This document shows positions 1 through 5,724 of a stretch of DNA of 5,724 nt, one piece after another. Every line of letters starts with the position of its first letter. Positions within the stretch are counted from its first letter, which is position 1. Location: positions 1-5,724 of the forward strand of contig CAAETL010000098.1 in NCBI GenBank assembly GCA_900758955.1, written 5' to 3'. This DNA comes from an uncultured Oscillospiraceae bacterium (GTDB lineage: Bacteria > Bacillota > Clostridia > Oscillospirales > Oscillospiraceae). Both the position numbers and the translations under genes were made by a program. Under the pieces are notes generated by a model. It was not told the DNA's origin. It saw only the letters and a list, made by a program, of their open reading frames with translations, and did not search any database.

Positions 1-390
1 GTCTCCGACGGCTACGCCCGGAACTTCCTCTTTCCCAAGAAACTGGCGGTTGCCGCCAATGCCGACAACGTGAATAAAATGAAGATGCAGGATAAGGCCA
101 AGCAGGAGCAGATGGCGGCGGAGAAGGCCGAGGCCCGGGAGATCGCCGAAAAGCTCCAGTCCCTGGTGGTGAAAATTCCCGCCAAGGCGGGCACCGGCGG
201 GCGGCTGTTTGGGTCCGTCACCTCCAAGGAGGTTTCCGACGCATTGCAGGCCCAGCATGGCGTGGCCATTGCCAAGGCCAAAATCGTGCAGGACGAACCC
301 ATCAAGAGCTTTGGCGGCCACGATTTAAAGTGCAAGCTGGGCTATGAAATTATGGGCACCATCCATGTGATGGTCACCGAAGAGAAGTAA
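1..390 (+). CDS. rplI: 50S ribosomal protein L9, 5'-truncated by the window edge
   Basis: L9 is a structural protein of the large ribosomal subunit. It binds 23S rRNA near the L1 stalk through its N-terminal domain and helps maintain reading-frame fidelity. The frame is open from base 1 and ends at TAA 388-390, giving 129 residues. The first visible residues, VSDGYARNFLFPKKLA, are the conserved L9 rRNA-binding signature, which normally starts about 20 residues into the protein, so roughly 20 N-terminal residues lie upstream of the window. A charged Lys/Glu/Ala-rich stretch follows (about visible residues 22-55), matching the long connecting helix. The C-terminal domain comes next, with GGRLFGSVTSKE at about residues 66-77. 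The remaining length fits the family total of about 148-150 aa. The downstream helicase gene starts 2 nt after the stop, so the two are almost certainly co-transcribed. The ATG at base 79 inside the frame is an internal Met, not the start. Confidence 0.97.
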   Translation, partial: VSDGYARNFLFPKKLAVAANADNVNKMKMQDKAKQEQMAAEKAEAREIAEKLQSLVVKIPAKAGTGGRLFGSVTSKEVSDALQAQHGVAIAKAKIVQDEPIKSFGGHDLKCKLGYEIMGTIHVMVTEEK

Positions 391-392
391 TT

Positions 393-1748
393 ATGTACGA
401 GGAGGAGCTGCTCCTTCGGCAGATGCCCCACAGCACGGAGGCTGAACAGGCGGTTCTCGGTTCCATGCTCATCGATCCCCGCTGCGTCCCAGACGTCGTG
501 GAGGCCCTGACGGGGGATGATTTTTACCTTACGGTGAACCGGAACGTCTACGAGACCATTTACGGTATGTTCAATTTCTCCATCACCATTGACCCGGTGA
601 CGGTGTTGGAACATATGCGCCAAAACGGGGTGTATGACGACAAATCCTCCGCCTACCTGCTCCAACTCATGGAGATCACCCCCACCGCCGCCAATGTGAA
701 GGAGTACATAGAGATTGTCCGGGACAAATCTCTTCTCCGGCGGATCGCCGAGACGGCGGGAGAGCTCACCGCGCTGGTCCAGGAGGGGGCGGATACCGCC
801 CAAGCGGTGTTGGAGGCGGCGGAACAGAAAATATACGCCATCCGGCAGGGCCGAAACTCTCAGGGCTTGGAGCATATCTCTTCGGTCCTATTGAATGTCT
901 TTGACCGGCTCAACGAGCTTGCCGCCAGCGAATCGGCCATTCCCGGCCTGGCCACCGGCCTTTCCGATCTGGACGACGCCCTCACCGGTCTGAATCCCTC
1001 GGAGCTGGTGCTGCTGGCCGCCCGGCCCGGCATGGGTAAGACCTCCATGGCCCTGAATATTCTTCTCCACGCGGGAAAATTTTCGGGGAAGACCGTGGTC
1101 TTCTTTTCCCTGGAAATGAGCCGGGAGCAGCTCGCCACCCGGCTGATCGCCAGCGAGGCCTATGTGGACAGTAAAAAACTGCTCACCGGGCGGCTCACTG
1201 AGGACGATTGGAGCAAAGTGGCCCTGGCCGCCGCCGCGCTGAATAAAACCAGTATTTTTATTGATGATAACCCCACCCTGTCAGTGGCGGATATGAATGC
1301 CAAGTGCCGTCGGGTGGATAATCTGGGTCTGGTGGTCATCGACTATCTCCAGCTGATGCAGTCGGCGGGAGGCAAGACCAAGTACAGCGGCGAAAACCGC
1401 CAGCAGGTGGTTTCTGATATCAGCCGGGCCTTAAAAATCATGTCAAAGGAGCTGAATGTTCCTGTTCTCTGTCTGTCCCAGCTCTCCCGCGCCAACGAGT
1501 CCCGGTCGGACAAACGGCCCATGCTCTCCGATTTGCGGGAATCGGGCGCTATTGAACAGGACGCGGATGTGGTCCTCTTTCTCTATCGGGAGGATTACTA
1601 CACCAAGGAAACCGAAAACCGCAACCTGGCGGAATGCATCATCGCCAAAAACCGCCGGGGCGAGACCGGCGTGGTGGAGCTTCAGTGGCTTCCCGAATTC
1701 ACCGCGTTTTCCACCCTGGAACGGAGGTATGGAGATGACGAATATTGA
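393..1748 (+). CDS. dnaB: Replicative DNA helicase DnaB (DnaC in Bacillus nomenclature)
   Basis: This is the hexameric ATP-dependent helicase that unwinds the lagging-strand template at the replication fork and recruits primase. At 451 aa it has normal family length. The N-terminal helical domain opens with MPHSTEAEQAVLGSMLIDP (about residues 10-28), followed by a linker helix region at about 105-160. The RecA-like domain carries Walker A RPGMGKTS (211-218, K216), the catalytic Glu in FFSLEMS (E241), Walker B VVIDYLQLM (D317), the block LSDLRESGAIEQDAD (378-392), and AKNRRG with K419 and the likely arginine finger R421. The Walker A and other conserved blocks are uninterrupted, so the intein often found in DnaB is absent. 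The start lies 2 nt after the rplI stop. Only a weak purine-rich stretch (GAAGAGAAG, 379-387) precedes it, so translation probably depends on coupling with rplI. The 3' end overlaps tilS by 14 nt. Confidence 0.97.
   Translation: MYEEELLLRQMPHSTEAEQAVLGSMLIDPRCVPDVVEALTGDDFYLTVNRNVYETIYGMFNFSITIDPVTVLEHMRQNGVYDDKSSAYLLQLMEITPTAANVKEYIEIVRDKSLLRRIAETAGELTALVQEGADTAQAVLEAAEQKIYAIRQGRNSQGLEHISSVLLNVFDRLNELAASESAIPGLATGLSDLDDALTGLNPSELVLLAARPGMGKTSMALNILLHAGKFSGKTVVFFSLEMSREQLATRLIASEAYVDSKKLLTGRLTEDDWSKVALAAAALNKTSIFIDDNPTLSVADMNAKCRRVDNLGLVVIDYLQLMQSAGGKTKYSGENRQQVVSDISRALKIMSKELNVPVLCLSQLSRANESRSDKRPMLSDLRESGAIEQDADVVLFLYREDYYTKETENRNLAECIIAKNRRGETGVVELQWLPEFTAFSTLERRYGDDEY
1723..1727 (+). promoter_or_regulatory. 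Shine-Dalgarno site that decides the tilS start
   Basis: GGAGG lies inside the dnaB coding region. Two in-frame ATGs follow, at 1729 and 1735. The first is only 1 nt from the site, while the second has 7 nt of spacing, which is near optimal. The start at 1735 is therefore preferred. The site sits about 20 nt before the dnaB stop, which favours re-initiation by ribosomes finishing dnaB. Confidence 0.8.
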
Positions 1749-3144
1749 AGCTTGGGGTAAGGTGCGCGCCTTCGCCGGGGAGTATGGCATGCTTACGGCC
1801 GGGCGAAAGATCCTCTGCGCCCTGTCCGGCGGGGCCGACTCCATGGTCCTGCTGCACATTTTAACCCAACTGGGCCGACAGATGGGGTTCTCCCTCTGCG
1901 CCGCCCACTACAATCACGGCCTGCGGGGGGAGGAATCCCTCCGGGACGCCCGTTTTGTGGCGGACTACTGTGAAGAGCATCACCTTCCCTTGCTGTTGGG
2001 GGAAGGCGACGTGGCCGCCGACGCGAAGCAGACTGGCCGGGGAATTGAAGAGACCGCTCGGGAAAAGCGGTACGCTTTTCTGGAGGACGCGGCCCTTCAC
2101 TTTGGGGCTGACAAAATCGCCACCGCCCACAACGCCGACGACAACGCCGAAACCCTCCTGCTTCATCTGCTGCGGGGGACCGGTCTCAGGGGCCTGACGG
2201 GGATTCCCCCTGTGCGGGGCAACCTCATTCGCCCCCTGCTCACCACCCCCCGTGAGGAAATTGAAGCCTATTTGGCCCGCAACGGCCTGCCCCATGTGGA
2301 GGACAGCACCAACGCCGATCCGGCCTATTCCCGTAATAAAATCCGCCATCAGGTCATGCCTCTGCTGCGGGAACTCAACCCCAGCCTCACCGAGACCATG
2401 ACAGCCTCCATCGACTCCCTGCGGCAGGACCAGAATTATTTGACCGCGCGGGCCTTAGAGATTTCCCGTCAGGCCAAGCCCGCCGAAGACGGGCGGGTAA
2501 TTCCCACCCAGCTTCTGGCCAACACCCCCACGGCCGTGGCCGCCCGGGTCGTTCAGCAGCTTTTGGAGGAGATCGAGGCCCCTATGGCCTCCGCGGTCCA
2601 TGTCCGCTCCATTTTGGCGGTGGCCCGGGGAGAGAACACCGCCGCGGCGCTGCATCTGCCCGGCGGCGTGTTCGTGTATCGGGTCTATGGAGATATTCTT
2701 TTCGCTTGGGAAAAAGACCCCCTCCCCCCCTTTCAGCCCGTCACCCTGGGAGACGCGGAGGCGACTGACATTCCCGAGCTGACCTGGAGGCTGATCCGGC
2801 GGTGGGAGAATGTCTGCCCGGCCTCACCCCTCGCAGAAGACGGCGGTTTTTATCTCGCCCCCGCCGCTGCGTCTGGCCCCTTGCTGGTTCGCCCTCGACA
2901 GACCAAGGATGCCATCCAGCTGCCGGGCCGTCCCACCAAAACCTTAAAGAAGCTGTTTATCGAGGCCAAAGTTCCTCGGCAGGAACGGGAACGCATTCCC
3001 GTTCTCGCCACCCAGGAGGGGCGCGTGCTGGCGGTGGCGGGGTTCGGCCCCCAGCGTTCTCTGCTGGCGGAACCCGGAAAGCCCGCCGTCTATTTCCGCT
3101 GGTCCTCCACCGCCGCCATAGACGAAGTCCCCCCCAACGGATAA
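1735..3144 (+). CDS. tilS: tRNA(Ile)-lysidine synthetase TilS
   Basis: TilS is an ATP-dependent cytoplasmic ligase. It joins lysine to C34 of the CAU-anticodon tRNA-Ile to make lysidine, switching both decoding (AUA) and charging from methionine to isoleucine. It is normally essential. The protein has 469 aa, close to the roughly 470 aa of Bacillus TilS. The N-terminal PP-loop ATPase domain shows SGGADS (31-36), HYNHGLRG (58-65), AHNADDNAETLL (131-142) and GTGLRGLTGIPP (148-159). The lysidine/tRNA region has EDSTNADPAYSRNKIRH (189-205). The C-terminal TilS domain (about 383-455) includes TKTLKKLFIEAKVP (401-414). The reading frame stays open upstream to 1456 inside dnaB, but that extension is not TilS-like. 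The GGAGG at 1723 supports the ATG at 1735. The gene overlaps dnaB by 14 nt in another frame. The frame carries two seven-C runs (2724-2730 and 3129-3135), both read without disruption. Confidence 0.96.
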   Translation: MTNIEAWGKVRAFAGEYGMLTAGRKILCALSGGADSMVLLHILTQLGRQMGFSLCAAHYNHGLRGEESLRDARFVADYCEEHHLPLLLGEGDVAADAKQTGRGIEETAREKRYAFLEDAALHFGADKIATAHNADDNAETLLLHLLRGTGLRGLTGIPPVRGNLIRPLLTTPREEIEAYLARNGLPHVEDSTNADPAYSRNKIRHQVMPLLRELNPSLTETMTASIDSLRQDQNYLTARALEISRQAKPAEDGRVIPTQLLANTPTAVAARVVQQLLEEIEAPMASAVHVRSILAVARGENTAAALHLPGGVFVYRVYGDILFAWEKDPLPPFQPVTLGDAEATDIPELTWRLIRRWENVCPASPLAEDGGFYLAPAAASGPLLVRPRQTKDAIQLPGRPTKTLKKLFIEAKVPRQERERIPVLATQEGRVLAVAGFGPQRSLLAEPGKPAVYFRWSSTAAIDEVPPNG

Positions 3145-3264
3145 GGGGCGACGTCTCCCGCCTCGCGGGCTAGGCACAACTAAAAAGTCTGGAGGCGGAT
3201 CTGAACCGCTTTGGGGCTTTCCCCCACAGCCGCTCTAAACGCCTCTTGAGAAAGGATGATTGCA
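3145..3264 (+). other. tilS–hpt intergenic leader with GC-rich inverted repeats
   Basis: This 120-nt stretch has no credible open frame. Visible inverted repeats are: a tight hairpin CCCGC/GCGGG with a 3-nt loop (3157-3161 / 3165-3169) just after the tilS stop; GCGG/CCGC (3195-3198 / 3206-3209); TGGGG/CCCCA (3212-3216 / 3222-3226); and a longer-range stem GAGGCG/CGCCTC (3192-3197 / 3240-3245), extendable by a G·U pair, which encloses the previous two. None is followed by a T-run on the + strand, so I do not call a terminator. I see no convincing -35/-10 pair. It may be a structured 5' leader of hpt or simply GC-rich spacer; read-through from tilS is the default expectation. Confidence 0.45.
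3252..3256 (+). promoter_or_regulatory. Shine-Dalgarno site for hpt
   Basis: AAGGA within GAGAAAGGATG lies 8 nt before the ATG at 3265. The earlier in-frame ATG at 3256 overlaps this site and cannot use it. The site therefore selects 3265, with the ATG at 3268 as a near alternative. Confidence 0.65.
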
Positions 3265-3804
3265 ATGATGGATCGGGACGTGGAACAGATTCTGTATTCA
3301 GAAGAGGAGCTCCGCGCCAGAGTATCCCAACTGGCGGCGGAGATCACCCGCGACTATACCGGGAAAACCCCTGTGATCGTGGGAGTTCTCCGGGGTTCCT
3401 TTGTATTTATGGCGGACCTGGTCCGTCAAATTCCGCTGCCCGCCCAGCTGGAATTCATGTCGGTATCCTCCTATGGATCCGGGACCGCCAGCTCCGGTCG
3501 GCTGAACATCCGCATGGATCTGGAGACCGATATCCAGGACCGGGACGTACTCCTGGTGGAGGACATCCTGGACAGCGGCAACACCTTAACAAATTTAATG
3601 CGCCAGCTCCAGTCCCGGGGCCCCCGCTCCCTCAAGCTGTGCGTGCTTTTGGATAAGCCCGACCGGCACATGAAGGAGGTCCCGGTGGACTACCTTGGTT
3701 TCTCCATTCCCGACGCCTTTGTGGTGGGATATGGTCTGGACTTTGACCAAAGATATCGCAATCTCCCCTATATAGGTATTTTAAAACCGGAAATTTATGA
3801 ATAA
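3265..3804 (+). CDS. hpt: Hypoxanthine (guanine) phosphoribosyltransferase
   Basis: This cytoplasmic purine-salvage enzyme transfers the phosphoribosyl group of PRPP to hypoxanthine or guanine, giving IMP or GMP. With the start at 3265 it has 179 aa, typical of bacterial HPRTs, and the N-terminus MMDRDVEQIL resembles that of the Bacillus enzyme. Visible motifs are LRGSFVFMADL (substrate loop), VSSYGSGTASSG with the Ser69-Tyr70 dipeptide of the flexible catalytic loop, the PRPP-binding loop EDILDSGNTL (99-108, D103 the expected catalytic base), LLDKP with purine-contacting K131, and the C-terminal DAFVVGYGLDFDQRYRNLP block. All are intact. An in-frame ATG at 3256 would add three residues (MIA) but overlaps the ribosome binding site. 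The position between tilS and ftsH matches the tilS–hpt–ftsH order of Bacillus and many Clostridia. Exact base preference (hypoxanthine versus guanine) cannot be read from sequence alone. Confidence 0.95.
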   Translation: MMDRDVEQILYSEEELRARVSQLAAEITRDYTGKTPVIVGVLRGSFVFMADLVRQIPLPAQLEFMSVSSYGSGTASSGRLNIRMDLETDIQDRDVLLVEDILDSGNTLTNLMRQLQSRGPRSLKLCVLLDKPDRHMKEVPVDYLGFSIPDAFVVGYGLDFDQRYRNLPYIGILKPEIYE

Positions 3805-3942
3805 AACAGCCCCGCAGGCCCCAGGCTTATGCATTTTGCTTCCTCCCTGCGTGGTATTCTGTAAGCCCCACAGCCAATGCCATGGGGCGACTGATTAAGG
3901 CGCGAAGACGCCGCATTCTCTGCCAGAAAGGGCGTGATCCTC
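3805..3942 (+). other. hpt–ftsH intergenic leader with alternative stems
   Basis: This gap of about 138 nt contains several inverted repeats. One possible fold uses CGCAGG/CCTGCG (3813-3818 / 3846-3851), GCCCCA/TGGGGC (3865-3870 / 3883-3888, 12-nt loop) and GGCG/CGCC (3899-3902 / 3909-3912, 6-nt loop). A competing stem, GGCTTAT/GTAAGCC (3824-3830 / 3861-3867, one G·U), crosses the first and shares bases with the second, so the two folds exclude each other. No stem is followed by a T-tract, so no terminator is called. TGGTATTCT at 3852-3860 resembles an extended -10 element (4 of 6 in the hexamer), but no good -35 is present. Short in-frame and out-of-frame ATGs occur (3829, 3877, 3882) without Shine-Dalgarno sites. 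The function is unknown; an ftsH leader is the simplest reading. Confidence 0.4.
3927..3932 (+). promoter_or_regulatory. Probable Shine-Dalgarno site for ftsH
   Basis: AAAGGG, within AGAAAGGG, is the only purine-rich site near the start of the ftsH frame. It lies 1 nt before a GTG (3934) and 10 nt before a CTG (3943). The spacing is too short for the GTG and acceptable for the CTG. It is shorter than a full consensus site. Confidence 0.4.
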
Positions 3943-5724
3943 CTGAAACGAAACATATTCCGTGACGTCTTATCCTGTCTCTTCATCCTTGCGATCCTCT
4001 TCGTGGTGGTGAGCATGCTGCGGCACTCCGATGCCGCCCCCGCCTATTCCTATGCCCAGATCCGCTCCCTCCTGGAGAGCGAGTCGGTGTCATCTGTCAA
4101 GGTAACCGACCGCTCCGCTTACTTTTACCTGAAAAAGCCTATCAACGGGGAGGACGTGGTGACGTACTCCTTCTATGATTTTTCCCTGTTTTACCAAGAC
4201 TTTAACGATCTTTTGGTGGAGCAGCTCCACGAAGGGGTCTTAACAGACTACGATTATCCCGCGCGGCCCTCCAATTGGGGCGGCGCCATTCTCACCGGTC
4301 TCTCCATTCTGGTGGTGCTGGGATTTTTGTGGTATATCATCGCCCTGCGTCAGGCCCGCAACAACGGCGGGGGCGGGGGCGGAGGCCGGTTGCCCCAATT
4401 TGGCCGGGCCCGCACCCGTACGCTGACGGAAACGGGCAAGCGGGTCACCTTTGCCGATGTGGCCGGGGCAGACGAAGAAAAAGAGGAACTGCAGGAAATT
4501 GTGGAGTTTTTACGCAATCCCAGCCGTTTTCTCAACTTGGGCGCCCGCATTCCCAAGGGGGTGCTTTTGGTGGGCCCCCCGGGCACCGGCAAAACCCTCA
4601 TTGCCCGGGCCGTGGCCGGAGAGGCTGACGTCCACTTTCTCTCCATCTCGGGTTCCGACTTTGTGGAACTCTATGTGGGCGTGGGCGCCTCCCGGGTGCG
4701 GGACCTGTTTAAACAGGCCAAGGAGGGCTCCCCCGCCATCATCTTCATTGACGAAATTGACGCCGTGGGCCGCCAGCGCGGCACGGGTCTGGGCGGCGGA
4801 CACGATGAACGGGAGCAGACCCTAAACCAGCTTCTGGTGGAGATGGACGGCTTTGTCTCAAACGAAGGGGTAATCGTGCTGGCCGCCACCAACCGGGCGG
4901 ACATTCTGGACCCCGCCCTGCTGCGTCCCGGCCGGTTTGACCGGCAGGTGTATGTGGGCCTGCCCGACCTGCGGGGCCGGGAGGCGGTGCTGAAAGTCCA
5001 CGCCCGGGATAAACTGCTGGGGGATGATGTGGACCTGTCCGTGGTGGCCAAGGCCACCAGCGGTTTCACCGGCGCCGACCTGGAAAATCTGATGAATGAG
5101 GCCGCCCTGCTCTCCGCCCGGCGCAACCAGCCATTCATCACCCAGGATACCCTCCATGACGCCATGCTCAAGGTAATTGCCGGGCCCGAAAAGAAGAGCC
5201 GCCTGATCCCCGAACAGGCCAAAGCCCTCACCGCCTATCACGAGGCGGGTCACGCGGTGGTCATTCACAGCCTGCCCTCCCAAGACCCGGTCCATCAGAT
5301 CACCATCATTCCCCGTGGGCCGGCGGGCGGCATGACCATCTCCCTGCCCCGGGAGGATCAGCCCTACCGCTCCCGCAAAGAGCTCACTGAGCGCATTACC
5401 GCCTGTTTGGGCGGCCGGGTCGCGGAAGAACTGGTGCTGGGCGATAGCTCCACCGGGGCCTCCGGCGATTTGCAGACAGCGACCAACATCGCCCGGGCCA
5501 TGGTGACCAAATACGGCATGAGCCCCCACCTGGGCACCATTGCCTTTGATGATTCCCAGGAGGTTTTTATCGGGCGGAGTATGACCCAGCGGACCTACTC
5601 TGAGGAGGTGGCCGGCCTGATCGATCAGGAGATTAAATCCATCATTGACGGCTGCTATGACCAGTGTAAAGACATCCTCACCCACCACCGGAAGGAATTG
5701 GAACTCACCGCCCAGTATCTATTA
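3943..5724 (+). CDS. ftsH: ATP-dependent zinc metalloprotease FtsH, 3' end beyond the window; start uncertain
   Basis: FtsH is a membrane-anchored AAA+ protease that extracts and degrades misfolded membrane and regulatory proteins. Residues are numbered from CTG 3943. TM1 is at about 9-26, an extracytoplasmic domain at about 27-114, TM2 at about 115-135, then a seven-Gly linker (142-148). The AAA domain has Walker A GPPGTGKT (211-218), Walker [10 protein letters not shown] (D270, E271) and the second region of homology with arginine fingers R331 and R334. The peptidase domain has zinc motif HEAGH (433-437) and the expected third ligand D509 in [12 protein letters not shown]. The frame opens after a TGA at 3892 and has no ATG before the one at 4015, which lies at the end of TM1. 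The start must therefore be GTG 3934 or CTG 3943. About 594 residues are present; the C-terminal tail, probably 40-80 residues, is outside the window. It is probably co-transcribed with hpt. Confidence 0.95.
   Translation, partial: MKRNIFRDVLSCLFILAILFVVVSMLRHSDAAPAYSYAQIRSLLESESVSSVKVTDRSAYFYLKKPINGEDVVTYSFYDFSLFYQDFNDLLVEQLHEGVLTDYDYPARPSNWGGAILTGLSILVVLGFLWYIIALRQARNNGGGGGGGRLPQFGRARTRTLTETGKRVTFADVAGADEEKEELQEIVEFLRNPSRFLNLGARIPKGVLLVGPPGTGKTLIARAVAGEADVHFLSISGSDFVELYVGVGASRVRDLFKQAKEGSPAIIFIDEIDAVGRQRGTGLGGGHDEREQTLNQLLVEMDGFVSNEGVIVLAATNRADILDPALLRPGRFDRQVYVGLPDLRGREAVLKVHARDKLLGDDVDLSVVAKATSGFTGADLENLMNEAALLSARRNQPFITQDTLHDAMLKVIAGPEKKSRLIPEQAKALTAYHEAGHAVVIHSLPSQDPVHQITIIPRGPAGGMTISLPREDQPYRSRKELTERITACLGGRVAEELVLGDSSTGASGDLQTATNIARAMVTKYGMSPHLGTIAFDDSQEVFIGRSMTQRTYSEEVAGLIDQEIKSIIDGCYDQCKDILTHHRKELELTAQYLL

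Noticed and set aside
1020..1050. Intein or insertion at the DnaB Walker A motif
   Set aside because: This is a frequent intein site, but the motif RPGMGKTS is contiguous and the protein has standard length.
1456..1734. Upstream extension of the tilS frame to an ATG inside dnaB
   Set aside because: The extension is an out-of-frame reading of the conserved dnaB 3' region, does not look like TilS, and is unneeded because the protein from 1735 already has normal family length and a good ribosome binding site.
3157..3169. CCCGC/GCGGG hairpin after tilS as an intrinsic terminator
   Set aside because: The stem is only 5 bp and is followed by CTAGGCACAACTAAAAAG, with no T-run on the + strand. Read-through into hpt is more likely.
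3184..3212. Minus-strand GCGGTTCAGATCCGC resembling a tRNA T-arm, and a minus-strand T5 after it as a terminator
   Set aside because: The loop deviates from the T-loop consensus, the fifth stem pair fails, and no matching acceptor, anticodon or D-arm is present nearby. There is no minus-strand gene for a terminator to serve.
3222..3875. Shared 10-mer CCCCACAGCC in both intergenic leaders (3222-3231 and 3866-3875)
   Set aside because: Both copies take part in G/C stems, but the flanks differ and a 9-base match also occurs within dnaB near base 425. Chance in GC-rich DNA is sufficient.
3805..3925. A small RNA gene such as 6S RNA in the hpt–ftsH gap
   Set aside because: The GUGGUAUUCU and GAAGACGCC stretches look vaguely 6S-like, but the gap is too short for a 6S RNA and the long closing stem and central bubble cannot be drawn.
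4858..5688. Long minus-strand open frame (276 aa) opposite the ftsH AAA/protease region
   Set aside because: It is fully antisense to the conserved FtsH coding sequence. Its Gly/His/Val-rich composition is what the complement of a GC-rich gene gives, and it has no recognisable domain.

Overview
This window is a compact, single-strand run of housekeeping genes from a GC-rich Firmicutes genome. All genes read on the + strand in the order rplI (5' end cut off by the window) – dnaB – tilS – hpt – ftsH (3' end cut off). The order, the protein sequences and the strong G/C bias at third codon positions suggest a high-GC gut-type Clostridia, most likely from the Oscillospirales (Flavonifractor/Oscillibacter-like). 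That placement is inferred from gene order and composition, not from a database comparison. In Bacillus subtilis the rplI–dnaB-type helicase pair and the tilS–hpt–ftsH trio are separate clusters. Here they are joined, as is common in Clostridia.

Layout: 1-390 encodes the C-terminal 129 residues of ribosomal protein L9. After a 2-nt gap, 393-1748 encodes a complete replicative helicase DnaB (451 aa). tilS (1735-3144, 469 aa) starts inside the dnaB 3' end behind a strong GGAGG site, so the two are probably translationally coupled. A 120-nt non-coding gap (3145-3264) contains several GC-rich inverted repeats. hpt (3265-3804, 179 aa) follows. A second gap of about 138 nt (3805-3942) has alternative, mutually exclusive stems and no clear terminator. 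ftsH then runs off the window end (3943-5724, about 594 residues present).

The genes serve translation (L9, and TilS for reading AUA codons), replication (DnaB), purine salvage (Hpt) and membrane protein quality control (FtsH). They are linked by conserved chromosomal position rather than by one pathway. All visible active-site motifs are intact, with no frameshift, intein, insertion sequence, CRISPR array, tRNA or phage-like gene.

I found no new biological system. The points most worth a second look are the ftsH start, which has no ATG or TTG candidate upstream of its first membrane segment (only GTG or CTG), and the structured leaders before ftsH and hpt.
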